From Heligmosomoides polygyrus polygyrus (Eukaryota; Nematoda; Chromadorea; Rhabditida; Heligmosomidae): DNA of 64,000 nucleotides. The position numbers and the translations under genes are program-made. Location of the stretch: the NCBI GenBank assembly GCA_947396885.1, contig OX377202.1, positions 31,983,407 to 32,047,406 of the forward strand, written 5' to 3'. Position 1 is the first letter of the stretch; the number at the start of each line of letters is the position of its first letter. Positions 21,603-33,800 of this stretch are shown piece by piece. The notes beneath the pieces were generated by a model. It saw only the letters and a list, made by a program, of their open reading frames with translations, was not told where the DNA came from and ran no database searches.

Positions 21603-21709
21603 CCACGGCAGGAGTACAAAAAATAGCGCGGAAGGTTATGAGCCATATTGTAATATGAGCCACCGGTGGCTCATAACCTTCCGCGCTATTTTTTGTACTC
21701 CTGCCGTGG
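21603..21709. repeat. Perfect hairpin with 43-bp arms
   Basis: The arms 21603-21645 and 21667-21709 are exact reverse complements, beginning CCACGGCAGGAGTAC. They flank a 21-nt loop that itself contains CCACCGG next to the arm. I see no coding content. Confidence 0.92.
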
Positions 21710-22187
21710 CTCATACTGGAAGTTGATACGCCACTTCACAGTTCAGCGCTTTCAGAGGGCTGACAGCAGGAGCAAGTTCGTGGGTTCTCGTCTGCAATTT
21801 TGCCAATGAGCGGAGACTGAATGACATTTCCTGTTGTGTAGTGGTGTAGCGAGTTGAGCCAAGCCTCTTCGTGACCATGCTAAACGGAAGGAAGTGAGCG
21901 GGTTCGATGGTCCAACCCCTCGACTATTTGCCTAGCAGTCCACGCACCTACGCCCTCACCCAACCATTCGCCGACAGACGTGCTTGGCAGGCGAGTTGGG
22001 TTCCTGCTGTGTTGCGGGCTTAATGGGCCTCAACTCTGCTTCGGTCATGGGTCGGTTCAAGTCACTTGGACCTAGTCGCTCCTAATGTCGAGGCCCCTGT
22101 ACATATAGAGCATCCCGTTCGCTCGGACCTAGCCTTCAGGCAAATGCCTCCTAAGGCAATGTTGTCTGACAAAGTGTGCCTTTGCAG

Positions 22188-22516
22188 CGTTTTTGCACCT
22201 GTGAGAGGTATTGCGTTGCAGCAGTCGCCTCGGTGCGCCGAGAGAAATGGAGTGATTTCGAGAATGTGTATTCGAAAGTGAAAATTCCAAGCGCGGTGGA
22301 TGAGGTTCCCGGAAGAGTCGAATATGACGCGGATATTGAAGAAGACGATGGAATTGGGATAAGGTCAGCGGTACCGATTTTTCAATTTTAAACTCCTTTT
22401 ATCGTTTTCTATCGAACAGAAGTAGTGAATATCAGTATGACTGTTTCGAGCCGTGGAGCCAAGATTGTTATCCACACTCTATTCGGCTGACGATTCGGCG
22501 TAACCGCCTTCTTTAG
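22188..22516 (+). CDS. Candidate two-exon gene fragment, unknown protein
   Basis: Exon 22188-22363 follows TTTGCAG and ends ATA AG|GTCAGC in phase 2. Exon 22420 starts after GAACAG with the one base that completes the codon. The joined reading contains FENVYSKVKIPSAVDEVPGR, an acidic DADIEEDDGIGIR, then SSEYQYDCFEPWSQDCYPHS and a stop at 22514-22516. The matching splice phase and the composition suggest real or recently lost coding sequence. The 3' end runs into a palindromic element, which may have truncated it. I do not recognise the family, and no upstream exon joins in frame. Confidence 0.3.
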
Positions 22517-22660
22517 AGCCTTATGGAAGCAGCCGAGAGGATAGTGAGTCACCCTCGGATGGATGCAGTTTGAGTGGATCCCTCATACTCACCCATTCAC
22601 CCAAACTGCCTCCATCCGAAGGTGACTCACCACCTCTCGGATGAGCTTCCATAAGGCTCT
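22515..22660. repeat. MITE-like palindrome
   Basis: The arms begin AGAGCCTTATGGAAGC and end GCTTCCATAAGGCTCT, with long internal complementarity (GTGAGTCACC against GGTGACTCAC). It is imperfect and non-coding. Confidence 0.8.
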
Positions 22661-22716
22661 GTGTAGTAAATATTTGGTAGCAGCGCAAGAACCTAATGGT
22701 AAGTTATTGTTTCTAA

Positions 22717-23181
22717 CCAGGAGACTATCTCAACGGTAAGTCAGAACGGCCCAAATATAGTATATGGGCAGAATCGCCTCTCTCTGGGAAACAACAAAAT
22801 GCAGATATCTCGACCCCAATGCAACTCTGCGCAGAGTTAGAGACGACGGAAGTTGTGCCGTTGGCGGCTAGGCCCTCTACCTGCCCGCGAAGGTCGGGCT
22901 CAACTTGGCTGGAAACAGCGATGAAGAGCGAGCGGTGGTGGCGCAGTGGGTAGAGAGGCGGCGTAATGCCAATGATCGCTGTTTCCAGCCAACTTGAGCC
23001 CGCCCACCGCGTGCTGGTAGAAGGTTAACGCCGCCAACGGCCCAACTTCCGTTGTCCTTAACTCTGCGCAGAGTTGCATTGGGGTCGAGATACTTGCATT
23101 TTGTCGTTTCCCAGAGAGAGGCGATTCTGCCCATATACAACATTTGGGCCGTTCTGACTTACCGTTGAGATAGTCTCTTGG
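22717..23181. repeat. 465-bp palindromic element with A-box-like loop
   Basis: The arms are about 22717-22923 and 22974-23181, from CCAGGAGACTATCTCAACGG to its complement, and differ at scattered bases. The unpaired centre of about 50 nt reads GGTGGTGGCGCAGTGGGTAGAG, close to a tRNA 5' end and pol III A box. A diverged relative lies at 37166-37505. Confidence 0.85.
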
Positions 23182-23259
23182 TAAATCCTATTAGTTCCTT
23201 TCGTATTCATTTCCCCATTATTTCCTCACTCGAAGCCTTCGCTTTTTTTCTTTTTTACT

Positions 23260-23279
23260 GGGGGGGGGGGGGGGGGGGG
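23260..23279 (+). repeat. G20 homopolymer
   Basis: Twenty consecutive G follow a T-rich run. Long G tracts can form quadruplexes and are often mis-sized in assemblies. Confidence 0.9.
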
Positions 23280-23454
23280 AGGTAGAAACTCGATCGGAGG
23301 ACGAGGCCGTAATTGGTAGATCCACCTGTAAGGGAAAGGAGTAATGGTAGGACGGGCAGTCGATGCCAAGAAAGTTATAGTGAAAAAACGGGGAAGGGTG
23401 TTTTAGTAACCCACGAAACCACGTGCAACTGATGTGTGGGTGAAGCAGGACACT

Positions 23455-23790
23455 GGGAGATTTGTACTATTTTCACGTTAAATTGGGCACTTTTCGAAAC
23501 AAATTGGGCACTCTTCTAAACAAGCGTAATGTTTTCGAAGTCAAGCTGAACCTCTTTCGATTCAAAACTATTGTAGCTCATTCCACATTAAACTAGAGAC
23601 TCTACAATCAATAAGTGATCAAGTTGTTTAAAATTTTACGGAATTCTCATTCTTTGCTGAAAAATAATGATTTAAATCCTGTTTTAAAGAGCACGAAGGC
23701 GGCCATTTGGGTGCTAAAGGAAGAGACTGCACAAGGCCCTCGTCCATGACTTGGCGGTTTTTGTTAGTTTGATATGGTTCTTGTAGTGCA
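23455..23790 (+). repeat. AT-rich interspersed repeat (family B), copy 2
   Basis: It starts TTTGTACTATTTTCACGTTAAATTGGGCACTTTTC, then AATAATGATTTAAATCCTG and AAAGAGCACGAAGGCGGCC. It shares the AAAGAGCA..A..GCGGC and GCAC..GTCCATGAC words with the copies at 48030 and 59764. Confidence 0.5.
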
Positions 23791-23854
23791 TGTAAAGACA
23801 AAACCCGGCATGTGATGGAAGATCAAAACGTGACGTAGAGGAGTATGCGAACGA

Positions 23855-24400
23855 GTGCTTCATACAGTGATGGTTTCGTCTGATCAGAACCGTCCGCGAG
23901 CTATCGTCTACTGTAAGATTGTACGAAACCAGAACCGCCATGCCATCGCCAACTTGCGCGCTGCGTTCAAGGAGCTCGTTATCTCCGAACCCTCGGATCA
24001 TCGCCTGCCACCGCTTCCTATCGGGATATGTTTCTTTCGAAGACCAGTTACGCTCTGGACACCGTGCCTTCTTGGACGGCGAAACAGCGCAGGCCTTGGA
24101 CGCCCAGTGATCGCAAGCGCTAATTATTGGCGACACCTGGATGGCACCAGAGGCCCATAGTCAACCACGTTGGCGGAATTCACTACCACAAGATTCTCTC
24201 GATATAGCCGCTGCACGCAATGCACGATTCGGACAATGTTTTGGGGGCCTGCACTGCTGAATTGTGGCTTCTCCGTCCCCACTGGAAGGGTTTTCTCAAG
24301 GATATTTTTACCGAAGACGACAGTTGGTGCTTTATATCATACCGTCACCTTCAGTAGTTGCCCTGCTGCGAACCATAGGTGGCTAGCGCAAGAATATTGA
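23855..24400 (+). pseudogene. Decayed mariner-like transposase
   Basis: Forward frames give SFEDQLRSGHRAFLDGE, matching the LEDKPRSGRP linker of mariner transposases. About 270 nt later they give DIFTEDDSWCF, matching the TGDESW catalytic block. Frames shift between them and no terminal repeats were found. Confidence 0.45.
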
Positions 24401-24564
24401 ATGTGAATGTGGCGAAAGATAGATATGTGAGTGTCCCGCTTGCCGATTGAGCCATCATTATTTGTGTTAACACTGGCCACGAGGCGCTGTTGAACTGCTC
24501 ATATAGTAAACCGCGTGTTTATCCTTTTCAAGTCTGTGTGGTGACCTCCACGAATCAAGAACTG

Positions 24565-24665
24565 CGAGGTTAGCTAAAGCGTTGAGTAAAGAAGAATTAC
24601 CAGTAGTGTTGTGAAGGCAGAAGGTGCGGGTTCGTGTCTCGCGTGGGGCAAGAGTTTTGTTCCCA
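24565..24665 (+). repeat. Second tRNA-like repeat family, copy 1
   Basis: GGTTAGCTAAAGCGTTGAG resembles an A box and GCGGGTTCGTGTCTC a B box. The following GGGGCAAGAGTTTTG word recurs, in reverse orientation, at 53555-53640. Confidence 0.4.
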
Positions 24666-25721
24666 ACTAGACATCCACCTAACCGCTTAGCAGTTACTGT
24701 CGTCGGCAGAGGTTCGGCCAACGGCGGGAACCTTCAGGCTGACCTCTTGATCCTTTGGTTGCTCGTCACCCTGACAGAGGACAATTTCATGAGGGAGCGG
24801 ACTCTTGGAACCTACGATGGGGAAGGGGTCGTTTCGCGCGTTACAATTTCCGTCCTGTTTTAGCCCTCCGTCGCTGACTCCGACGATCACCGAGTTCGAG
24901 GACAGCCTGGAGCCGTACTAGCGATCTGCTGTAAATGCCTGTATCATTTAGCGAAATGCCTTGTAATCTGAGTGTCAGTGAATGCTGTTTGACGCTTCGC
25001 ACTTAGCCCTGATCTTCACCGCGCCGCCGTGCGTATTCCTTGTGTTTTGCCGCTGTTGTCCGCGTAGAGTTTGCTAGAGATCTATTAGAGAGTTGTCGTG
25101 TATCGTTGAAGTTACTGTTGTTCTGTTCCCCGCATAGGTCTGTCTCCCGTGTCTCTGTCGCTCAAGTACATAGCTCACCACCGGTAACGATTCACTCAGC
25201 TGGCCGGTATACAGAAGTACGGTATCCACTTGCTCGATTATCACTTGCAGTGTGCCTTATCATCAACATTTGATATCATTACTGTGCTTTAGCTCCGCCT
25301 TGATTTGTTCTGTTGTTCGGTGCTTTGATAAAGAGTTCCTGTAGCTTCGTCTGCCACTTCAACGTTCAGGGGAGATGCATACACGGCGCCCGTGTTGCCT
25401 TCGGGATTAGCCGTCACTTATACACTGCGAAGGGCAAGCGAATTACGGTGTTCAGCCGATGGAGCAGTCAGTTGTCAGTTGCTCTATCCTGTGCCACACG
25501 CAGTTTTTAGGTGGATCCTTATTTTGCAGGGCCTGACGTTTCGACTTCTCGCAGTCTCCACAGGCCCGGACATGCTGCTTAATTTTACGTAGCGCTCTGC
25601 TCCACTAAGCGCCTTAACTACCCAGCGTTTTCGACCTAAACCAACGACCACAAAAATGCTCTAAATGGAAGAAACGAACCCTCAGATGATCCACCAACAG
25701 GGACTGATTCGCCGGCCAGGT

Positions 25722-25893
25722 GCCGGATTCATCAAAGACTTACGTAACTTTAACGGAGAATTTACAGCCGAAATTCCTGATAAGGCCAACATTTCACCAT
25801 AGCGCCTGTTGATAAGCAGCGTTGATCCGCGTTTTTTCAAGAATTTCGGCTGCAATTTCTCCGTTAAATCTGTAAGTCGTTGATGAATCCGGC
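25722..25893. repeat. 172-bp MITE, copy 1
   Basis: Terminal inverted repeats GCCGGATTCATCAA.GACTTACG extend inward through TTTAACGGAGAA with further pairing. A second copy lies at 56859-57032. Non-coding. Confidence 0.8.
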
Positions 25894-26468
25894 ATTTGAT
25901 CAGTGAGGCACGCTGTGCATCACTGCCACCGTCCGGTTTTCTACAGTTCACAATGGGACAGGAACCACAAGAAGTCACTCGTAAGGCTCTCGGTTCTTCA
26001 TCACTCAATTTCTTGCGAGGATCCAGAATGCCTCTAGCGGAAGTGGCTCCATCATTGGTCGAAATTGTGCGTTTCAACTCGTAAAAATTACCGTTGCATC
26101 GTCAATTCTATGTTTTATTATTATTCATTACATAGGAAGGTATCCCCATGTGGGTGGGAGTAATGAAAATAAGACAAGATACACACAATACCCGTCGAAA
26201 TGCCGACAAGAAGATGGTGAAGCAGAAGTAGGTAAAAGAAAGGTATTATGAAAGAACAAGCAAGTAACAGACGGGAAGAAATTAGCAAGACGATGCTAAA
26301 ACAAACAACGATATTAGTTAACCAATGATTGGGCTTCAAACATAACGTATTCATCAGGCGCCAAAGTGATCCTTTATAAGTTTTTTGAAGGAAGATTGAC
26401 TGGATGGGATGTTGCCTTTCTTGCTTAGGCCAAAGTAATCGGCGAAGACACGGCTAGTGAAGAAATAA

Positions 26469-26757
26469 AAAGGATAAAGGACGGCGTTATTCAGTCACCC
26501 TTGGGATGCGCCACGCATACTACTTCTACGAGATGTCGTAGAGGCGAGTTGAATGCGTATTTGGCCATACAGTGACTTGCGGTGGCCAGCCGATGAACAA
26601 GTCAGTGCTTTATCCTTCCCATACAAGTTTGGTACCAATTCACCGACCCCGGAGGGATGGAAGGCTTGGTTGGCCTGAGCGGGAAATTCGAACCAGGAAC
26701 CTGGTATCGGGTGCAGGCGACAGCCGGCGCCTCCTCCGACTGCGCTCCACGCGCACA
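26469..26757 (-). repeat. tRNA-derived SINE, minus strand
   Basis: The reverse complement of the family, from AAGGATAAAGGACGGCGTTATT through CGGGAAATTCGAACCAGGAACC to a GCGCTCCACGCGC end. The B box here reads GGTTCGAATTTCCCG on the minus strand. Confidence 0.75.
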
Positions 26758-26829
26758 GTGAAGGAATATCTCCTGCGATTTAATCTAGCCCCAGATAAGA
26801 TAGGTTTGCGCGAAATGCCCCTGGTGGAA

Positions 26830-29030
26830 GAAGGTCTCACCTGAAGAAAAGACCATGGCTGTAAGCCAGTTCGCCCGTGCATTATTTTGTGAAACATCAG
26901 CAAATCGTGCTTACGCCTTCTATATTCAAGAGTTTGCAAATTGAGATTAAGGTTTCTTTCGTGGGAGATGGTATGTTTTCGTAGTTGAACTCTATTGATC
27001 TGATCATGAGTTTCCGAGTGAAACTGCTCTGAACCTTCTTTATTTTGTCAATAAGTTTGCGCTTATATGGATTAAATACAACTGTCCCATACTCAATTAA
27101 CGGCCTAACAAATGATTTATAAGCTTGAAGCAGATCAGCAGAGTTCCTCGTTGATAATAAGCGAATGATGCGGTGCGTAACAACAGATGCCTTGGATTTA
27201 ATGCAGTCGAATGCTTACCGAAGCGGAGGTCACGTTGAAGCAGAACCAAGATCCCTGACCTGTTCGACCTTCTCGATTGCTAACATGCCCAAACGATAGC
27301 TATATTCATTCTATATACCTAGGTGCAACACCATGGACTTTTCCTCCGAAGGAGGTAAAGCCCATTAGAGGGATCAGCTGCTAATAAGGTCGATTCCTTT
27401 CTGAAGCATGTCGCTGTCACCATTAGAGGGATCAGCTGCTAACAAGGTCGATTCCTTTCTGAAGCATGTCGCTGTCACCAGCGTTCTTTAAGCATTTGAA
27501 AATCCTCAAATCATCTGCAAACATAGTGCATTTAACATCTGTGGAAGCAACTAAACCGGGAAACGTATAAGTATAAATATTAAACAGAGTAGGCGAAAGG
27601 ACATTACCCTGCGGAACACCGTTGACACGCACCATAAAAGAACGATCAGAAAGAAAGGCCTTAATTGAGAGAATAATCCTGGGCTAAATTCCAACAATCT
27701 GCAACTGATGGAGGAGCAAGTCATGGGATACCTTGTCAAACGCTTTGCAGAAATCAAAATATACGATGTCGACGCAGGATCCCTCGTCTAATTAGACAGT
27801 CCGGTCATTAAACGATTGATGTGAAGCATAGCCTTTACAGTTGACTTATCTTTTTGAAAACCATGTTGAAAGGAAGAAATAACGGGATGGTTCTCAAGAT
27901 GGCGTTCCATCTTCATTTTAAGAAGCTTCTCGAAAACTCCGGCAAAGATGGATGTGATGCTGATAGGACGATAATTACTTGGACAAGTGTCAGGCGCCTT
28001 CTTCAAGATGGGAGTCACGAGGGAGCAGCTCCATCTAGACGGAACTTCGGATCTCATGAAGCTTAAGTTAAACAGATATTCAAGGGATCTGCCTAGTACA
28101 CTAGACGTCTTTTTGATGAGGATAAATGTGATCGGGTGTATCAGAAGAGGAACTGGGCTATGATAACGTCCTAAGGATGTCATCAGCATAGAACCACATG
28201 GGATTGGCTATAGAAGGAAATTGTGAGGTAGCCGCCGTGCCAAGAGAGTTTGGAGTAGGAAAGCTCAATTACATCTGCCAGCATGTCGGCCTTCTCGCTG
28301 TAAGTCGAAGCAGTGGCTCCATCGCCGGAACCAAGACAAGGAATGCCTGCCCTATTTTTAAGTCGCTTGCTTAACAGCCTGTGGAACGAACTTCTATCTT
28401 TGGACTGGATAATGCGCCTCTCCATATTAGCGTTGTATATGGACAGCTGCTTGTGAAAGATAGCCTTGAGCCTATGAAAGGTATTCCAGTCATTCGAAGA
28501 GCTGGACACTAGCAGTTTCCCCAAGCCTAATCTTTCCTACGAGCCAGAAAGGCGAGATGGCGTGGTAACCGAGTACGCTGCGATGGTATTTTGACCGTAG
28601 GTATAAGAAGGTCCATGCGTTGTTGAAGAATGGCTAGGAATAGTTCGTATTTGCCGTTAACCGAAGACACAGTGTTGAAGGATCCATACCAATCAACATC
28701 ACTAAGATAGGGTAACAGATCTGTGAAGTTGGTCTTTAAAGTTGCGCACATAAATAAAATGAGATTTCATCAGCCATAAATTTAAGAAGAATGCAATTGA
28801 AGAATGGTCACTACTGCAAACAGGAGGTCCCACGGTCAGGTTTTTGATAATAGATTTATCATTGCATAACACGAGATCCAAGGTATTTTCCCTTAAGGTC
28901 TTATTGGTGACGTATTGGGTTAATCAATGGTCAGCACACAGCTTCGGGAAGAGATTGGACAATGAACAGGTACCTTTAGGTAAACCGTTGGAAGCCCAGT
29001 TGATGTCGGGCATGTTAAAATAAAGTTTTC
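26830..29030 (-). pseudogene. CR1/Jockey-like LINE, decayed
   Basis: In minus-strand order: endonuclease C-terminus (MPDINWASNGLPKG near 29016, then LDLVLCND); a linker with NANMERRIIQSKDRSSF; RT blocks VTPILKKAP and NYRPISITSIFAGVFEK (27788-28189); IVYFDFCKAFDKVSHDLLL (about 27700-27780); VNGVPQGNVLSPTLFNIY and the catalytic CTMFADDLRIF (27432-27635); finally LEYRRRKHDLLMFHKIMHG (about 26900). Frameshifts separate every block and a 58-bp duplication interrupts the RT region. The 3' end abuts the SINE at 26469-26757. Confidence 0.75.
27363..27478. repeat. 58-bp tandem duplication inside the LINE RT region
   Basis: Units 27363-27420 and 27421-27478 (starting CATTAGAGGGATCAGC) differ at one base, so the duplication happened after the LINE inserted. 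Confidence 0.9.
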
Positions 29031-29625
29031 CAAGTGGGGTGGACAGTGATCCACACCATTTTTCAGATGCCCTTTAGGCGTGTCCTCTGTACCCTTCCCG
29101 TCTCTTCGGTATATTTTGCGTTACATGTCAGGCAATCTGGAAAATTGCTTCTATCTTTCAGCAAGATTACTGGAGCAGTCAGCGTTTTACGATTTCCGTA
29201 TACGTCCGTTACCAAATCACCGACTACGGAGAGGGGAAGAACTGATCTGGGAGCAGAAGAAATCCATTGTTATATTTTATTACGATGTGCAATACGTTAG
29301 TAAGCAAGCACAGTAACAAGTAACGGGTACACAAAAAGGACACAGGGGCGCAATCAGACGAACAGTATGACAGTTCTTACTCACAGTCATGCTCTTCAAC
29401 CAATTTCAGATCTAAACAACAGACCTCCAACTCAGCTTCTGAATTGCCTCGGTGTTAGGGGGAAATGAAAGTGCTCAGAAAATTTCAGGCACAAAATACC
29501 TGCGACATTGCTAGCAAATTCGCTTTTGGCTGAGGTAGCCGTAGCTTAGCGGAGCACGTCATGTGTGCGAAGTCTTCATCTTAAAGAATACACAAGGCCC
29601 AGAATCGGTAGTAAAGAATAACAAC

Positions 29626-29976
29626 TTATGGACAAAACATGTCAAAAACCCTGCGGCAAGATTCCAGGGGTTCTGGCTCTAGACATTTATTACTGATTGA
29701 TGCTTTCGGTACATGTGAATATGTGAAACTTCCTATTCTAAGAAGAAGCTTCCTAGTGAAGCTGTTCTGTACCTTCTTTATAGTAAAGATGCCCTTTTTT
29801 CCTATATGGGAAACAGGATACACTTGATTGAACAAGGGGACGTATATAAGTCTTAGATAGTCGATTTTATCGCTAAGCGAGCTCAGGCTTTCTGCCCACT
29901 GCGTTGTCGGTGTTGTTCCAGTCGAGGTAGGTGTCAAAGACAGTAGAGAAGGAGCATGACAGTTGTGGTCGTGCAC
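29626..29976 (-). mobile_element. CR1-like LINE, 3' fragment
   Basis: Minus-strand reading has KIDYLRLIYVPLFNQVYPVS, then KKVQNSFTRKLLLRIGSFTY and LEPEPLESCRRVFDMF. This is the post-RT segment typical of CR1-like elements (QRRFTRRL and LESLE.RR types). It is a separate copy from 26830-29030. Confidence 0.5.
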
Positions 29977-30479
29977 TTGAAATTACGCGTGAGGTACCCA
30001 TTTAGATCCATTGCCACGTGGAATGAAACGTAGCATTGGTGTCGAACTGTTCCTGATTTCAGAAGCCTCAAGCGGAACCATCTTCTGGTTATGGCCACCA
30101 TCCACTTAATGGGAGTTCCTAAAGGTAGTTGGCAGACGCTTCTTTCAGGCATCAACAAGCCACCGTGGGTGTAGGTTTGCATATTATCGATATTAAACCT
30201 GCCTTCCATGCCTTCAGAGTGGGCTGGAATCAGGTGTGTCCAAAAAGGGTAATGGTGCATAACTGAGTTTTGGCTGAACCTGACGACCACACCTTTCAAT
30301 CGGTCATGGACACTCGACAGTGTAGGGGATGTCAATTCATACGGAATCGGTTAGCAGCTTTCATTTTTATCTAGACATTTGCGGCCCACTGGCCGGCAAA
30401 CATCGAGTGGGGAGTTCGCCCCGAAGCCCCGAAAGTAAATAGAACCGCCAGACTTCAAAGTTTCTTGACTTAAATAAGG

Positions 30480-30865
30480 GTCCTGATACGCCTTCTGAAC
30501 CCGGACGCCTGTTGCACGTCGTACCCTTCTGGTCTCACCATTTACTGTCTTCGCTACTGGCGTACCCTACTTGTCCCTCTCTTGCCGGCCTACGTACGGC
30601 TTCCCTTCCCGCAAATACTGGCCCTCCCTTACCAATCGCTCTTACTGCCCTCCTCATCTACCGCACTAGCATGCTGGCCTCTCCCTTAGTGGTCTCTTCC
30701 TTGCTGGTTCTCCCACTTACGTGCTCCCTAGTATATTGAAGACATCTTCAGAGTTCGGGCGCTCGCTACAACGTGGGTGATATATCTTCTGAATTTCGGC
30801 GCCTGTGACACTCCGGCGACGACACGTCTTTTGAGTCGGGACGTTCGCTGCACGACGTCTGTGAA
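30480..30865 (+). repeat. Degenerate 30-bp motif array around a pyrimidine-rich block
   Basis: Four related words of the form CTTCTGAA.CCGG.CGCCTGT..CACG appear near 30490, 30747, 30789 and 30829. Between the first two lies about 220 bp rich in CTT and CCC. The relationship is by eye and approximate. Confidence 0.3.
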
Positions 30866-33800
30866 AGCCCTTCGTCAGATGGATAGACAGCCGTTAACCG
30901 TTACATATGAAAGCAAAACCTGACATCGCCGCATGTGCGTCCCTAAGAGGAACCTCCTGAAAGGTTCACACGATGTCACTCTGAAGGAGACTTCTGGCGT
31001 CATGGCAATAATTGTCTGTATCACCTGAAGGTCCACATTTGTGCTTGATCTGTACATTTGAAATTTGACCCATGTGATGCGCAGTGCCTGTCATATCTCT
31101 TGCTGTTCGTTCTCTGATTCCAGCTTGAAATTGGAGAGAGGGTATCGGATGGGAAGACTGACGCAGAACGAAGTTCGAGCGGACGGAGAGGGTTTCCACC
31201 GTCGGTTTTTAGCGGCCAATCTGAGGGTCTTTGTAACGGCGTGAACACTGTGCAAACACCGGATTAATGTGCAGAACGCCCTAGTGGACACAATGAGCTC
31301 CCGTTCTGGTTCTCGAGGACCACCGAACTAGTGTGGAACCCGGCGACTGCTTTTTTCTCACCAATTTTGTCATACTTGATATATTGACATATTGTTTATT
31401 GAATTAGCGACCATTCGACGAGATAGGTGAAGCTTATGGCTAGGTTGATTGTCTCTAGACTACTACTGGTGCATAGCCTTGGATGTAGCCTTCAGATGAG
31501 GTTATTGATTTGAAGTGGAAATTACAGCCTACCAGGAGAACAGATTGTTTCATAAATTGAAAACAACTTGGTAGGTAATTTATGGTTCCGACCGCGCAGA
31601 GATTGCTGCTCTGTGCTAGATTATCCCTATGTCACTTCTCACCCTTTTGGGGAGGAGCATGGTTTGAGTGCGCATACGCTTAAATATTGAGCACTCTGAG
31701 CTTGTGCGGTTGTCTGACCATTTTGAAGTTGACCGCAAATCAACGTACGTTAGGCTAGTCGGGGTGAAGGCGTGGAGTTTTCACCTCTGCTCTCATCAGA
31801 TGCTCACAACACCGTATTGTGGCCATTAGGAATAATCTGCTATGCATCCCAGCCGACTACGGTGAGCTATGTCGTGGCGGCAGCGATCTGAAAGGACAAA
31901 CATCGGGCCACGAATCGCTTCATCTCACTGACAGAAAGTCACAGGTCGTGCTCCGACTCCAAATTTTGTCAGCTTCACTAAGTGCTCTCTACTGCCGCCC
32001 GACAGATTCCTAGCTCAATTGCTATTTTTGTAGAAATTAAATTATCGCTTAGTATAAACCTCCTCTAAGAAATGTACAGAACTTGGCCTCACTTGGTTTC
32101 GCTTCACAGAGTCAAAGAAATCGATTTCGATTTAAGGCTGTAGCTCTGACCGAGCTCAAAGCGTCAACCTTTGCTTCGATTGCATCGCTGTTCGCATAAC
32201 CGTTTCTTTTCCTGGATGAGGTAGCAGTGTAGCACACCCTCCAGTGAGACGTCAAAACAAGGATCGTGCAGGTATCTCTTGGAGATATCCATTGAATGAG
32301 CGGCATCTATCAAAGGAGGGTCTATGTATGCGAACTGCTTGAACGGTACGCAAAATGATTTGCGTGCATTTTTCTGCAGGTGAACTCTGTGTCGCACAAC
32401 AATGTCTGACACCTCGCATCATATTTTTTGAACTTTCGTTATTATGTCTGCCCGGGAGTCTAAATCTCATCCACCCTTCACCGGCTAAACATTGTTGCTC
32501 TGCTTTCATAGCAAAAAGCGTTGTGATGGCAAAGCCTTACCAGATGTAGCATGAGCAATTGTTTTCGGGATTCTTTAAAAAGAGCGACTACCTAGAATAG
32601 AAATTGGAGCCTCGCCTCTTAAGGTATCTCAAGACAACCGAAAGACCCTCTGACAAGCTCCCTAAATTTGGCGATAATCTGGTGGGAACAGCGATTATTA
32701 AAGATGAGGGCACTGTGCTTTGTCACGATTTCCGCTGACTTGACCAATATTGGTTTTGCTGTAATTATAACTTTCCCTTCCTCTTCTATAATTTCGTAGC
32801 TTTTCAGTGTACTTTTTCGGCCTGGCAGGTTTTCCACTGATATTGTATGCTTGTCAGTTTCTCTACATGGAATGCCTTATAAGCGCGAATGATTCTTTGC
32901 ATAACTCTGAGCTGATCATCTTCTGACCGAAAAGATAAACATAGGCTGGATACGAGTGGGCGACGAGATGCGAGAATTAAAAGTTGCTCCTGCTTCTCAA
33001 TGCCTGTAAGACTTTATTTTATGTATACCAAGCGCTTCCATAGACCAGCTAGAAGTAAAATGATGACCAAAGGAAAAAGTTGAAACACGTTGCTTTCCTT
33101 TCTTATATTACTTCAATCTTGCCTTCGCGGGCAGAATGTTAGCCAAGACAGTGGGAGTTTTTTTACCGTACCAATGTTTTTTCCGATCAACTTCTGTCCG
33201 AAAGCCTACTTTTCAATCGATGCTGGTATTAGAATGCCTTCGAAAACAAGTCGAGTTAAAAGGTTATTTTGTTGATTGGGTGTGGCTGATTAATGTACGT
33301 TTCATCCTCATTTTGTCCGCATATAGCGGAGTCGGCAAGGGGTGTGATGTACAGCACGAATCTTCCGGGCTGGTGAATTCGATACGGCTAAATAAGCTGC
33401 GGACTTGTCCGGAACGGTAGCACATTGGTTGGTTCGTCAGGAAGCTCCTTCGAATCATTATGCAGACTAACGAATAATATTCACAACCCCTCATGCTATC
33501 ATGTAAAGGAACATCTCTATGGCGCATTTCAATAAAGCGGTTGTTTAGCCCTTGGTTCATTGTTCTTTATTTCTTACCGAATTCTGCTCTCGCTAAGATG
33601 AAATTAAGAACTTCTGAACTCCAGGGTTTGAAGCGGAACTAGAAATCGACATAAATGCATTTGGTTCCTGCTTTTTTCGCCCACGTTTCCGTAGGTCCAT
33701 GGAAACGTTTGGTTTTCAGCTGAGCAGCTATCCTTCTATTGCTAGGAAAAGATTCGGATGCTGGACTAGCAGGGAATAGAGAATTCTCTTTGCTCTCTCC

